Assembly: GCA_963825405.1 (NCBI GenBank) | Contig: CAWGTB010000013.1 | Span: 128,608-192,607 of the forward strand | DNA from: JACPNO01 sp963825405 | GTDB lineage: Bacteria; Acidobacteriota; Terriglobia; Bryobacterales; Bryobacteraceae | DNA: 64,000 bases | Direction of reading: 5' to 3' | Shown: piece after piece, positions 1-9,952 of the stretch | Layout: each line of letters starts with the position of its first letter | Numbering within the stretch: position 1 is the stretch's first letter | Program-made: the position numbers and the translations under genes | The notes under the pieces: model-generated | The model's input: only the letters and a program-made list of their open reading frames with translations | Databases searched by the model: none | Told to the model about the DNA's origin: nothing

Positions 1-734
1 GGAGCATTGCGGCGCGCCTTGTAGCCGATGATGTCGGAATTCTCATCGCCCACCAGATCGACAGATAGCCAAAGGCTTTTTTTGCGAATGATCGCGTCGA
101 CGGGCAATTCGTCTTCGTTGAAAACGAGCGTTTCCGATTCATGCAGCCGCTCCAGCTCCGCACCGGACGGTGGCGGATTGCCGCGTCGTAAGCGCAACTG
201 GCTCAGGCGTGTTCCCTGGCTCACCACGATGCTGAATGTGCGCGGACCGATTTCCGTATAGAGCTGCCCCTTGTAGCCGGGCACAACACGCTCGAACTCG
301 CGGTACTCGCCGCCGAAATCCGTGATGAGACGCGTGAAAACGTCTAACCGCCCGGTGGTGCTTTTTGGATTGGCTTGTCCTGAAATGCCGGGCGGCAGCC
401 ACAACTCCTCCATCAGCGGCGCGATGTAAATGCAACCTTGTTCCAGCACCGTGGGGCGCGTCAAATCGAGCTCGTAGAGCGTATACTCTTTCAGCTTGGT
501 GGCCACGCTCGAATTCGGCGTGGACAGAAAACTTGCGCGGACGCGGTACGCGACGGGTCCAATGCGCAGGTCGAGGCTTGACGGTTGAATCTGGTCGGGC
601 AGGATAGGCTGGGCTGCGGTGATGTGCCCGGCTGCGATTAATTCTTCAATCGACTGCGACGGCAAAATACCGGTGGTGTACGCAGCGGCTTGCCTTTGCA
701 GCTCGGGGAATAGGTCCAGATTGCTCGCGCCCAT
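1..734 (-). CDS. dcd: 2'-deoxycytidine 5'-triphosphate deaminase, long form (3' end beyond window)
   Basis: Deaminates dCTP to dUTP to supply dTMP synthesis in the cytoplasm. Reading from the ATG at 734 gives 244 open codons. They include TGILPSQ (about residues 21-27), DQIQPSSLDLRIG (47-59), NPKSTTGRLDVFTR and GYKGQLYTEI, which match the long dCTP deaminase family (PF06559 type, usually about 360 residues, against about 190 for the common Dcd). The C terminus runs off the window. The start lies 19 bases after the pyrD stop, so the two pyrimidine genes are probably co-transcribed. No good Shine-Dalgarno precedes this ATG, so the exact start is less certain than the family. Confidence 0.85.
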   Translation of the reverse strand, partial: MGASNLDLFPELQRQAAAYTTGILPSQSIEELIAAGHITAAQPILPDQIQPSSLDLRIGPVAYRVRASFLSTPNSSVATKLKEYTLYELDLTRPTVLEQGCIYIAPLMEELWLPPGISGQANPKSTTGRLDVFTRLITDFGGEYREFERVVPGYKGQLYTEIGPRTFSIVVSQGTRLSQLRLRRGNPPPSGAELERLHESETLVFNEDELPVDAIIRKKSLWLSVDLVGDENSDIIGYKARRNA

Positions 735-753
735 GGGTTCTGTCGATGGTACC

Positions 754-1675
754 TCAATCGCAGCGCAGGGTTCCCACCAGCTCGGAAACGTGCGCGATGT
801 TCTGCTCGACGAGAAATTGATCCAATTCGCGGGCGATGCGGGCGGGCGACGCCGGATCCCAGAACGTCGCGGTGCCGACTTCGACCGCGCTCGCTCCAGC
901 CACCAGAAATTCCGCAGCATCTTCGCCGGTGGCGATGCCGCCCATTCCTACCACCGGAATGCGTACGGCCTGCGCCGCCTGATAAACCATGCGCAGGGCG
1001 ATTGGCTTGATGGCCGGTCCGGACAGTCCGCCGAAGCCTGCGCCGATGCGCGGCTTGCGTTCACGCGCGTCGACCGCCAGCGCGACGATGGTGTTGATCA
1101 AGGAGATGGCGTCGGCTCCCGCCTCTTCCGCGGCGCGTGCCAGGGGCTCGATCTGGGCCACGTTAGGCGACAACTTCACGATAAGCGGACGCCGCTTGGC
1201 GATGCCGCGCACCAGGCCGACTACTTCCGCCAGCAGCGTGGGATCGCTCGAAAAGTACATGCCGCCGTGGCTCGTGTTAGGGCAGGAAACATTCAGCTCG
1301 TAGCCGGCCAGGCCCGGAGCGTCTTCCAGCACGCGCACGACTTCGGCGTAATCATCGGTGCAGTAGCCGAAAATATTGGCGAAGACGGCAGTCTTGAGTT
1401 TAGCCAGCGGCGGCAGTTTCTGTTCGACGAAGGCCCGCACGCCGATGTTCTGCAGGCCGATTGAATTGATCATCCCGCCGCGCGCTTCCCACACGCGGGG
1501 CGGCGGATTGCCCTTCGATGGGCTCGCGTGAAAGGCCTTTGACCACGATGCCGCCAATCGCATTCAGATCGGCAACTTGCTCGAACTCGATGCCGTAGCC
1601 GAATGTGCCGGAGGCCGCGAGCACGGGGTTATGCAGCGGAATGCCGCACAGCGAAATGGCCAGCCGGTCCGTCAT
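754..1675 (-). CDS. pyrD: dihydroorotate dehydrogenase, with one apparent frameshift
   Basis: Oxidises dihydroorotate to orotate in UMP synthesis. The N-terminal part (MTDRLAISLCGIPLHNPVLAASG) and the FMN-barrel part (NSIGLQNIG, ELNVSCPN, VKLSPN, GMGGI) are typical of class 1 PyrD, about 305 residues in total. They sit in two frames. Removing one base from the CCC run at 1511-1513 (GGG on the coding strand) joins them as REPIEGNPPPRVWE, the expected family sequence, so a sequencing or assembly error is likelier than a dead gene. The start overlaps the upstream stop as ATGA, and dcd follows 19 bases downstream. Confidence 0.9.
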
Positions 1676-3201
1676 CCGGACGCCAGCGCGTCCGCCAGTA
1701 CGCGGCCCGTTGCTGACGACGGCCAGGCCACACCCAGGGCGTGCGCGAGCGTAGGCGCGACATCGGTCGATTCCACCGCATAATCAAAAGACTGCGGCGC
1801 GAACGGCCCGCCGAACAGGATCAATGGCACGCGCGATTCGTAGTTGTAGAGCGACCCGTAGGAAATGCCGCGGCCGGCGCCGAAATCTTCCACGCATTCC
1901 GGCTCGTAGGCCAGCATGACGTCGCCCGATCGCACGGCATGAAAGCTGTTGCGAAAGCGCCGCAGCCATTCTCCGGTGTGGGAGCAATCGCCATCGGCGG
2001 TGTAATATCCCGCGACGCCCGGCACGCGCAGCGCAGCGCGGCCGGCCTGCGTGCGGGCCTCGCGCGTATCGATGTAGGAGCGTTTCAGCGAGTCGAGGCG
2101 CAGATAAAGGAACGGATAAACGTAGCGCTCGACATAGGCGGCGCGGGTGTTTTTCAAATCGTACTGCGCGGCGAGCGCCTGCTGGATGGATCGGGCCACG
2201 GCTTCGCCCTGGATGGCATAACGGGCGCGAGGCTCGCCGGCCTGGCGAACCGCGCCATGGGCGGCTGAAAACGCCAGGATGTAATTATGCGTGCCGACGC
2301 TCTTGTCGAGCAGGGTCAGCAGGGCTTCCATTTCGCGGTCCAGATGCAGCACCATCTCGCGCATCAGCGGCGAATCGGCGCCCACTTCGTAACCCAACAG
2401 GGCCATGGAATCGAGCGACACGGCGACCACGTCAGTGGCGGGTCCCTGCCCCAGGCGTTCGCGGCTGATCAAATCGCGCAAGAGCCCGAACTGCGACGCC
2501 TGCGCGAATGGCGACGAGCGGTAGAGCGCGGAAAAAGTTTCCGGGCGGTCCGGATCGGCGGTCAGGGTGCGCAGCGGCGGCACGCTCTTCGAGCCTCCGA
2601 GCACTTGCCAGCCTGCTCCTTTAAGCCTTCCTGGCAGATTAGCCTGGCGATAATCTTCGAACCACGGCATCGCAGGACCGGAGCCGCGGCCTTCATACTC
2701 GCCATCGGATAACATCGAAAACAGGCGAGTAGGCAACCGTCCGGTGAGCAGTTCAAGATTTGATAGAGTGCCACCAACTCCGAAAACTCGGTTGCGGCTG
2801 TCGGCGGACATCACCTCGTCGCTCAGTGTGGTGCCTTGCAGTTTGTCGAGCGCGGCCAGTACCGGCTTATGTTCCTTGCGATCGTACCAGGTGTCGGCGA
2901 CGATGCCGTGCAGTTCCGGATAAGCTCCGGTCGAAAGCGTAGCCAAACCGCTGGAAGTAAAGGTGCTGGCCGCCATCTGGCAATCCTGGAAGTAAGAACC
3001 CTCCTGGCGCAGGCGGCGAAATCCGCCCGCGACAAAGAAATTGCCGAAGCGATCAATGTAATCCGAACGGAATTGTTCGGATATTACTAAGATTATCAGT
3101 CGCGGCTTAGACCCCGCGGCAAACGTTTTGCCCCGGGCGCAGAAAAGCCCGAGTCCCCCGGCTGCCAGGGCGGCTGTGACGCGTCTCCGGGAAAAAAACA
3201 T
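1672..3201 (-). CDS. exported type I phosphodiesterase / alkaline-phosphatase-superfamily protein
   Basis: A 509-residue protein with an N-terminal export signal (RRRVTAALAAGGLGLFCARG). An alkaline-phosphatase-superfamily core follows (PF01663-like nucleotide pyrophosphatase/phosphodiesterase). The segment LIILVISEQFRSDYI supplies the first metal-binding region, although the usual Asp is replaced in VISEQ. The nucleophile region is TFTSSGLATLSTGAYPELHGI, where Thr or Ser would be the catalytic residue, and SAAHG and STDVAPTLAHALG lie near the C terminus. It probably hydrolyses phosphoesters in the periplasm; the substrate is unknown. Its stop overlaps the pyrD start by 4 bases (ATGA), so they are translationally coupled. 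Confidence 0.75.
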   Translation of the reverse strand: MFFSRRRVTAALAAGGLGLFCARGKTFAAGSKPRLIILVISEQFRSDYIDRFGNFFVAGGFRRLRQEGSYFQDCQMAASTFTSSGLATLSTGAYPELHGIVADTWYDRKEHKPVLAALDKLQGTTLSDEVMSADSRNRVFGVGGTLSNLELLTGRLPTRLFSMLSDGEYEGRGSGPAMPWFEDYRQANLPGRLKGAGWQVLGGSKSVPPLRTLTADPDRPETFSALYRSSPFAQASQFGLLRDLISRERLGQGPATDVVAVSLDSMALLGYEVGADSPLMREMVLHLDREMEALLTLLDKSVGTHNYILAFSAAHGAVRQAGEPRARYAIQGEAVARSIQQALAAQYDLKNTRAAYVERYVYPFLYLRLDSLKRSYIDTREARTQAGRAALRVPGVAGYYTADGDCSHTGEWLRRFRNSFHAVRSGDVMLAYEPECVEDFGAGRGISYGSLYNYESRVPLILFGGPFAPQSFDYAVESTDVAPTLAHALGVAWPSSATGRVLADALASG

Positions 3202-3339
3202 GAAGGTTTCAGTAGTGTATCAAATCGCAGCTATGTTAGACTGAACTTGCTGAAGATGTCTCGCTCTGAAGGTGGGGCCGCCCACCGACAAAGGCGACAT
3301 CCCACCGGGATCCAGCAAGATCCGGGGGAGGACTAAAGC

Positions 3340-3657
3340 GTGCAGAGAGACGACGCGATGCAATTGGCAACGATTCGCCAGACGCGGGGAATATCGCTCG
3401 AGAAGATTTCGAGCGACACCAAGATCGGGGTGCGCCTCTTGCGCGCGATCGAAGAAGGCGAATTCAAAAAGCTTCCCGGCGGCATCTATAACACCAGCTA
3501 CATCCGTCAATATGCCCGCGCCGTTGACGTCGATGAAGCCGAATTACTGGCCTATTATCACGATAAGATGGGAATTAATCCGGATAATTCTCCGATTAAT
3601 GGCGATAAAAAAGAAACCGTCAGCAATTTTGGTTTCTCTTTCAGCACCAATCATTAA
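3340..3657 (+). CDS. small RodZ-type helix-turn-helix protein
   Basis: A 105-residue protein whose first 75 residues form an HTH_25-like domain (ATIRQTRGISLEKISSDT, then RLLRAIEEGEFKKLPGG and YIRQYARAVDVD). This is the cytoplasmic part of RodZ and related proteins. The transmembrane and periplasmic parts of RodZ are absent, so it may be a stand-alone DNA- or partner-binding domain. The GTG start at 3340 is favoured by a strong GGGGGAGGA seven bases upstream. It is divergent from the phosphodiesterase gene and overlaps the convergent PDZ gene by 4 bases at the stop codons. Confidence 0.75.
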   Translation: MQRDDAMQLATIRQTRGISLEKISSDTKIGVRLLRAIEEGEFKKLPGGIYNTSYIRQYARAVDVDEAELLAYYHDKMGINPDNSPINGDKKETVSNFGFSFSTNH

Positions 3658-4520
3658 AGCAGCTCCCTCGGGCCTTCAATTTTCTGTTCGTTCCTGCCGT
3701 TCTCATCCAGCGTCACGTTGATCGTGACTTCCTTCCTGTTGCGAACCACGGTAACGGGGAAAACTTTTTTGCTGCGCGTCCCATGCAGCAGGCTGGAGAT
3801 TTCGCGCGGCGTGGTTACCTTCTCGCCATCCACTTTGATAATCACGTCGCCGGCTTTGAACCCGGCCTTCTCCGCCGTCGAGGCTTTCACCACGGCGCGC
3901 ACCAGCACACCATCTTTCACGCCAAAAAATTCCGCCAGCTGCGCGCCGAGCGATTCGGTTTCGATTCCGAGGATCGAACTGCGCCATGACATGAGCGCGT
4001 GCGGCACATCGGGAATGCGGATCGATGGCAGAGGCGCCACCGGCTGCATCGGCGCGTCGCCGCCTTCCAAATCGAAAAAGTACATGTCTCCGGCACGGCG
4101 CATTCCGACCGCGGCCGTCAGCGTTTGCGTAGCGCCATTGCGCGAGAGCAGCAGTGAACAGGAGCGTCCCGCGGGCGTCTCGTGCACCAGGCGCACGAAC
4201 TGCTCCGTACCCTCCACGCGCTGGCCATTGAATTCCAGGACGACGTCGCCCTCTTTGATGCCGGCCTTGGCCGCGGGGCTGTCTTCCTTGACGCTCTTGA
4301 CCTCGACGCCGCGCTCCTCTTTCAAGTTAAGCGCCTTGGCGCGCTCGGTATCGATATCGACCACCGCCACGCCCAAATAGCTGGTCCCGTGATTTGACGA
4401 CATCACCTGGTGCGAGACGTTGGTAGCGCGCGGGGGCGGCGGAGGCGCCGCCGGTTGCTGCGAACATAGACCAGTCGCCAGAATCACCGCTTGAGACATG
4501 CCGCCAAGAATAAGACTCAT
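3654..4520 (-). CDS. exported protein with two PDZ domains
   Basis: A 288-residue protein with a short hydrophobic N terminus ending in a possible lipobox (ILATGLC), a Pro-rich linker, and two PDZ domains. PDZ1 is about residues 45-135 (SYLGVAVVDI, SPAAKAGIKEGDVVLEFNGQ). PDZ2 is about 185-275 (LGAQLAEFFGV, AEKAGFKAGDVIIKVDGEKV). These resemble the tail of HtrA/DegP proteases, but no trypsin-like domain is present, so it should bind unfolded or envelope proteins rather than cut them. AAGGAG sits six bases before the ATG. It is the last gene of the sigma-factor operon, 44 bases after the DUF4097 gene. Confidence 0.8.
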   Translation of the reverse strand: MSLILGGMSQAVILATGLCSQQPAAPPPPPRATNVSHQVMSSNHGTSYLGVAVVDIDTERAKALNLKEERGVEVKSVKEDSPAAKAGIKEGDVVLEFNGQRVEGTEQFVRLVHETPAGRSCSLLLSRNGATQTLTAAVGMRRAGDMYFFDLEGGDAPMQPVAPLPSIRIPDVPHALMSWRSSILGIETESLGAQLAEFFGVKDGVLVRAVVKASTAEKAGFKAGDVIIKVDGEKVTTPREISSLLHGTRSKKVFPVTVVRNRKEVTINVTLDENGRNEQKIEGPRELL

Positions 4521-4564
4521 GAAATTCTCCTTCTCTCCCTTACTCGATCAGACGCGGACTGTGC

Positions 4565-5729
4565 TCATTTGTCTCGCCTGATGTAGATTGTCCCGCCCGT
4601 GCTGACCAGCCGCACCAGGGGGCCGCCGCCGTTGAGGGATCCTTCGGCGATTACCGCCATGCCCGATGATTTCACCGGAATTGCGGGAAAATCCGAAACA
4701 ATACGCCGCGCGTTTCCAGGCGTTTCATTCTGCGCGCGCACGGTCACTTGCAAATTAGAGGGAATCCACAGGGTAATATCGCCCGCGCCGGTAGTAAGAA
4801 ATGAGTCCGTAAAAGTCTGGCCGGCGAGCAAATGGGCAGCTATGTTGCCCACTGCGGTAGAAGCGCGCAAGCCACCCGCAACCTGGGTGAGGCGAATCGC
4901 GCCACCCGCACTTTCGCAGCGCGCCCCGCCTCCCGCTGAGCCCACTGCAATGGGGCCGCCGGAGTTTCGAATGGTGACCAGTCCGCGCGCGCTGACGATA
5001 TCTACAGGCCCGCCCATCGTGTCGGCGACGACTGTGGAACCGGCTCGCTCGATCCGGATACCACCGGCCGCCGTTGAGCAACGCACTGGTCCCTCCACCT
5101 GCTCGACGGTGATGTCGCCGCCGGCGGTCTGCAGGAAAGCTTCACTACCTAAGGACCGTGCCGAGATCGGTCCACCGCCCGAAATGCACCGGACGGCGCC
5201 GCCCACGGAGCCCAGAAGCACATCCCCGCCCGCGGTGAGCGCGGTCACCGAGCCGCGAATACGATCCATCGTGACTTTGCCGGCGCCGGTTTCGGTATGC
5301 ACCGCGCCATTGAGATCGGACATGTCGACCGCGCCGTCCTGGGTGTTGACGACGATTTCAGCGGCGGCGCGCGGAACATGGATGTCCAGGTCCGCCGCCT
5401 CGCCTGCCGCGCTATCCACCCGCACCGCCGTCATCTTTCCACCCAGACGTGATGCGGATGCGCGAGATCGCCAACAGACGCCGCGCTTCGGATTCGTCCC
5501 GCGCTCGTACGCGCCGCGTGACGGTGTAGACGATCCGGTCTTCGGCAGCGCCCGTGACCTTCACGTTGCCGGAAGCAGTGATCCGTATCGCGTTCGACGC
5601 GGGCGCGGGTTGGGAGCCCGTTTCGGTCCATACCCAGAACGCGCCTTCGCGATGCAAGCCGGGATCACCGGCCGGCGCTACACCGGCCATCAGCAAAAGC
5701 AGGGCTGCGGTTTGGTCAAATCTGGTCAT
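4565..5729 (-). CDS. DUF4097-type beta-helix surface protein (one frameshift)
   Basis: A signal peptide (residues 1-20, LLLLMAGVAPAG) precedes a long run of short repeats built around GG-T-A-G-G-D/V-I-x-V-x-x-x-x-G. Examples are TAGGDVLLGSVGG, SGGGPISARSLG, TAGGDITVEQVEG and TAAGGIRIERAG. This is the pattern of the DUF4097 putative-adhesin, beta-solenoid family. The N-terminal 105 codons and the rest lie in different frames. Removing one base from the CCC run at 5442-5444 (coding GGG) joins them. It begins two bases after the HEAT-repeat gene, inside the ECF-sigma operon. Function is probably structural; ligand unknown. Confidence 0.7.
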
Positions 5730-5731
5730 CG

Positions 5732-6668
5732 TTAAAAGGTACCTACCGACGCATTCATTTCCTGCAACGCTTTACGGCAGCGCATGCGCACATAGCTATT
5801 CTCTTCCCGATCCACAAGCGTTTGCAGCACGCCCACCATGGACCCGTCGCGCTGAGTCATCAGCAGATCGATTACTTGAATGCGGACACCCGCGTTGTCG
5901 TCTTTGAGCAGCACCTGCGCCAACGCCTTCTTCGTCTCCGGGTCAAGCGTGAGGGTCTTCAAGCCTTCCAGAGCTTTCAGGCGGACGCCGGGGTTGGCAT
6001 CGTGCTCGACGGCTTCGAGCAGCGCGCCGCGGATTTCGGCCGAAGCGCAATGATCTTTCAACACGCTCACCGATTCCACCCGCAGCCCCGGATTGTCCTG
6101 TTCACGGGCCGCCGCCAATAGAAGCTGTTGGATAGCCGGCTCATCGGTGCGGCCTGAGACCACCCGCTGCCGCGTCTCATCGATTGAGATTTGCACGCGC
6201 CCGGAACTATCCGGCTGAACTGCGCGAACGCGCGACACCATGCCATCGGGAATCAGGCCGGCCAGGCTGAGCACGCCCGGCGCCGGAGAAGAAATTGAGG
6301 TGAGCGGAAAAATAACCCAAAGCTACTAGGGCCACGGCGCCCAGCGCCTGGCGTACCCGCAGGCCGGGTCCGAAAAGCATGGCGGCAAAATGGCGGAATG
6401 GCCAGCCAGAGTGGTCGCGTGAAGGCGCGGGCCGGTCTGCCTCCCGATAAAGATTGCGTGTCAGTTCCTGGCGGCATTGTTCCAGCAGCGCGGGCGGCGG
6501 CTCGATTTCGCGCTGGCTCAACGCCTGGGACATCGCGCGCTGCTGCTTCCACTCCTGGGCGCAGGACTGGCATGCGTGCAGGTGGCTCTCCAGGTTGTCT
6601 TCGGTCGCGGCGTCCAGTTCCCCGTACTCGTACAGGGAAAGCGCTCGCAAAGCATCATCACAATTCAT
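5732..6668 (-). CDS. anti-sigma-type zinc-finger protein with C-terminal HEAT repeats (one frameshift)
   Basis: The N terminus (MNCDDALRALSLYEYGELDA, then HLHACQSCAQEW) has the H-x3-C-x2-C pattern of zf-HC2 anti-sigma factors. A transmembrane segment follows (about residues 125-145, VALVALGYFSAHLNFF). The C terminus has HEAT-like repeats (NPGLRVESVSVLKD, NPGVRLKALEGLKTL, NAGVRIQVIDLL). The two halves lie in different frames and join when one base is removed from the CCC run at 6276-6278 (coding GGG). The ATG at 6668 overlaps the sigma-factor stop as ATGA, as expected for a sigma/anti-sigma pair. It probably holds the sigma factor at the membrane and may sense envelope state through the HEAT domain. 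Confidence 0.8.
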
Positions 6669-7259
6669 ACAAGGTCTCCCAAAACCGCGCGCATTTTCTG
6701 TGTGGCGCGGAACAAACAATTCTTCGCGGCTTCTTCGCTAGTACCCAGCATGTCGCCGATGTTGCGCAGACGCAGCCCCTGGTAATGGCGTAACTCGAAC
6801 ACCATGCGTTCGCGCGGCGTCAGATCGCTGAGCGCCGTCTCAATCCGCCGCCCCAGTTGGTGATTCCAGGTGCTGCGCTCCGGGTCGGCATGCGGGCCTT
6901 CCTCTTCGACGATTATCGATGCGGTTCACGGGACCGTCGGAGGTCTCCATCACCGCCGGCTCCTCGCGCCGGACTTTGCGTTTGCGCAGATGATCCAGGC
7001 AGATATTGGTCACGATACGGTACAGCCAGGTGTGGAAGCTGCAATCGAAGCGGAAGGTGTGTATGTTGCGATACACACGCAAGAACGCTTCCTGATAGAC
7101 ATCGCGGGCGTCTTCGGGCGACCGCATCATATTCATGGCCAGGCGGAGCACACTCTGGTCATACGTGCGGACCAGATGCTCGAAAGCGTCCTGATCGCCA
7201 CGTTGCACCGCTCGAATTGCACTGGTTTCATCCACGCGCGCGACGGCTCTGGCACTCAT
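6665..7259 (-). CDS. ECF RNA polymerase sigma factor (one frameshift)
   Basis: Region 2 is clear (AFEHLVRTYDQSVLRLAMNMM, DVYQEAFLRVYRN, SFHTWLYRIVTNICLDHLRKRK). Region 4 appears in a second frame (LSDLTPRERMVFELRHYQGL, IGDMLGTSEEAAKNCLFRATQKM) and ends at the TGA at 6665-6667. The frame change lies near 6905-6930. Unlike the other shifts on this side, no G run there explains it. The ATG at 7259 gives the standard length of about 197 residues. It heads a minus-strand group with its probable anti-sigma factor, a beta-helix protein and a PDZ protein, which suggests an envelope-stress regulon. Confidence 0.85.
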
Positions 7260-7455
7260 CGTAGCAGCCTCACGCGGGAGCAGCCCCGCTGGCACCGGGA
7301 TGTCTCTTCCACCCAACCCACATAGACGTAGGTGTAGCCAAAATGTCACCAAAACCTTCACAGTGTGCCGATCTGGATTTGGGGTGAAAAGGATTTCAGG
7401 TGCCGTTAACCGAAGAGAACTAAAGGTCTTGGCGGTTGCGGTCGATAAACTAGGT

Positions 7456-7902
7456 GTGCGCCTCCGGCTAACTGCCGCCTTCCTGCTGACAACCTCCGCT
7501 TTGGTAGCGGCTCCCAGCGCGACCTATCTGGAACAGCAGGCCCGTGTCCAAAACGATCGTCTCAGCGGTCTGACCGGGCAGCGTCTGAAGCGTAGCCGCC
7601 GCATCTGGCTGATGAGCATCCCGATGCTGATCGCCGGCAACGCGCTCGATGCGCGCTCAAGCTGGGGAAAGCCGGAAACCAACGGGTTGCTGCAAGGTAC
7701 AGCGGGCCGCTTCGATGGCCGTAGCGCTGCCATCAAGTTCGGCATTACCGGGGCTCTGCTGGCGGGCCAGTTCACCATGGTGCGGGCCTGGCGGCGCAAC
7801 CCCCAAACTCAGGACACGGTGCTCAAAGGTTGGACCACTTCCAACCTAATCTTTGGATCTGCGGCGGCCGGCATCGCCTGGCACAATTACCGCATTCACT
7901 AA
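7456..7902 (+). CDS. small membrane protein of unknown function
   Basis: From the GTG at 7456 it encodes about 148 residues. There is an N-terminal signal or anchor (LRLTAAFLLTTSALVAAPS), a basic stretch (GQRLKRSRRIWL), and three further hydrophobic stretches (MSIPMLIAGNAL, FGITGALLAGQFTMV and SNLIFGSAAAGIAW). I do not recognise the family. The open frame continues upstream to 7300, but that part reads as unstructured Arg-rich sequence opposite the sigma-factor start, so I prefer an internal start (GTG 7456, or TTG 7429). It lies 29 bases before the NADH dehydrogenase gene on the same strand. Confidence 0.5.
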   Translation: MRLRLTAAFLLTTSALVAAPSATYLEQQARVQNDRLSGLTGQRLKRSRRIWLMSIPMLIAGNALDARSSWGKPETNGLLQGTAGRFDGRSAAIKFGITGALLAGQFTMVRAWRRNPQTQDTVLKGWTTSNLIFGSAAAGIAWHNYRIH

Positions 7903-7931
7903 TTTGCTTTGAAAGCCACTCGCTGGGCACA

Positions 7932-9207
7932 ATGGCCGCAGTGGCACCCCACCGCGTGGTCATCATTGGCGGCGGTTTTGGCGGACTGTATGCCGCCAGA
8001 GACCTGGGCCGCGCCCCGGTTCAGCTAACGCTGGTCGATCGCCGCAATTTCCACTTGTTCCAACCCTTGCTCTACCAGGTCGCCACCGGCGGGCTTTCGC
8101 CAGGCGAGATTACGTCACCGCTGCGTCATGTGTTGAGCCGCAATCGCAACACGACGGTCTGGCTGGGTGAAGTGATCGACATCGACGTCCCCGGCCGGCG
8201 CGTGATTCTGCGCGATGGCGAACTGCCGTATGACACCCTGATCGTTGCGCCGGGCTCCAGCCACCACTACTTTGGCCATCCTGAATGGGAGCAATTCGCG
8301 CCCGGGCTGAAAACTATCGAAGACGCCACCGAAATTCGCAGCCGCATTCTCAGAGCCTTTGAAAATGCCGAGCGCGAACCGGATCCTGAAAAACGCCGAG
8401 CCTGGTTGACGTTCATCGTAGTCGGGGCCGGACCAACCGGCGTCGAGCTGGCCGGCGCGCTTGGGCGAGATTGCCAACGACACCCTGCGCGGCGATTTTC
8501 GCAGTATCCATCCCGAAGAGGCTTGCATCCTCCTGCTGGAAAATGCCGATCGCGTTCTGCCGTCCTACCCGCCGAATCTTTCCGCCAAAGCCGAGCAGGC
8601 ACTGATCCGCCTGGGCGTGCGCACGCGCCTGGCGACGACAGTCACCGGCGTCGACGGTGACGGCGTCAAGCTGAAGCAGGGCGATTGCGAAGAGCGCATC
8701 GCGGCGCGCACGGTGTTGTGGGCTGCGGGAGTCGCAGCGTCGCCATTGGGGCAGGCGCTGGCTCGTGGCGCCGGCGCGCAGCTCGACCGTGGCGGGCGGG
8801 TGATCGTCGCCCCCGACTTGAGCGTGCCCGGCCACCCGGAAATTCTGGTGGTCGGCGATCTGGCGGGTTTCACGCCACCCGGCGGGAAGCCGCTTCCGGG
8901 GGTGGCGCCGGTGGCCATGCAGGAAGGCCGCTACGCGGCGCAACTGATTCGCCGGCGCCTGCGCGGAAAGGGCTCGCCGCCGTTTCATTATTTCGACAAA
9001 GGCAGCCTCGCGACGATCGGTAGAGCTGCTGCGGTCGCCGATTTCGGCCGCATCCAGTTCGACGGATTCCTGGCATGGGTGGTGTGGTTGTTCGTCCACC
9101 TGCTTTATCTGGTGGAGTTCGAGAACCGCCTGCTGGTGCTGATGCAATGGGCGTACAACTATGTCACGCGCAATCGCGGCGCGCGTTTAATTACCGGCGG
9201 AAAATGA
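7932..9207 (+). CDS. ndh: type II NADH dehydrogenase (one frameshift)
   Basis: A peripheral membrane flavoprotein that oxidises NADH and reduces quinone without pumping protons. It has two dinucleotide-binding motifs (RVVIIGGGFGGLYAARDL at residues 8-25, and FIVVGAGPTGVELAGAL), the active-site segment FQPLLYQVATGGLSP and VVGDLAG near the flavin. The C terminus is amphipathic and hydrophobic (FLAWVVWLFVHLLYLVEF) for membrane attachment. A frame change is cured by deleting one G from GGG at 8463-8465, giving AGALGEIAND. Length is about 425 residues, normal for NDH-2. Its stop overlaps the DUF2071 start as ATGA. Confidence 0.9.
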
Positions 9208-9947
9208 CGGCAACGCACCGGCCCTGGCCGATCCCGATAAACCCTTGGGTGATGCGGATGCGCTGGCGCGACTTGCTGTTCGCACACTGGAAGGCGAACG
9301 CGGAGGTCTTGCGCAGATTAATTCCCAACGCATTGGAGCTGGATTTGTATGAAGGCTGTGCCTACGTCGGCGCTATCCCTTTCACCATGGAAGATGTCTC
9401 GCCCCGCCTGATTCCCCCGCTGCCGGGCCTGCACGCTTTTCCTGAACTCAATCTGCGGACCTACGTGAAGACCGGGGGCAAGCCCGGTGTTTGGTTTTTT
9501 AGTCTGGATGCCGGGCAGAAATTGGCCGTGCGAGTTGCGCGGCGCTGGTTTCATCTGCCTTATTTCGACGCGAAATTTCAGATTGCGTACACGGGCGAGA
9601 GCGTTGAGTACTCCTCAGTCCGGACACATCGCAATGCGCCGGGCGCCGGATTCTCAGCTGCGTATCGACCGGCCGGCCCGGTCTACCGCTCCACGCAAGG
9701 AGCTCTGGATTTCTGGCTGACTGAACGCTATTGCCTCTACGCGGCGGACCCGACGGGCCGCCTCTACCGCGGCGATATTGACCACGAGCCATGGCCGCTC
9801 CAGCCGGCCGAGGCCGAAGTGCACGTGAATACTTTAGGGTACTCGTTAGGGATCGAGATGAAGGGAGCTCCGGCAACAGTCCATTTCGCAAAGTCGCTGG
9901 ACGTGCGGGCCTGGTTGGTGGAGCCGGTAGAGGCGGAAAATATCTGA
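9204..9947 (+). CDS. DUF2071 (YqjF-like) protein
   Basis: A 247-residue protein matching the DUF2071/YqjF family. Its landmarks are MRWRDLLFAHWKANAEVLRRLIP, ELDLYEGCAYVGAIPFTM, NLRTYV, GVWFFSLDA and FWLTERYCLYA. Members are soluble and lack a firmly assigned biochemical role. The ATG at 9204 overlaps the ndh stop (ATGA), so the two are translated together. The convergent VWA gene ends 5 bases away. Confidence 0.8.
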   Translation: MTATHRPWPIPINPWVMRMRWRDLLFAHWKANAEVLRRLIPNALELDLYEGCAYVGAIPFTMEDVSPRLIPPLPGLHAFPELNLRTYVKTGGKPGVWFFSLDAGQKLAVRVARRWFHLPYFDAKFQIAYTGESVEYSSVRTHRNAPGAGFSAAYRPAGPVYRSTQGALDFWLTERYCLYAADPTGRLYRGDIDHEPWPLQPAEAEVHVNTLGYSLGIEMKGAPATVHFAKSLDVRAWLVEPVEAENI

Positions 9948-9952
9948 CGCCG

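Noticed and set aside
7300..7455. N-terminal extension of the small membrane protein
   Set aside because: Arg-rich sequence overlapping the sigma-factor promoter side; the signal-like segment begins only after 7456.
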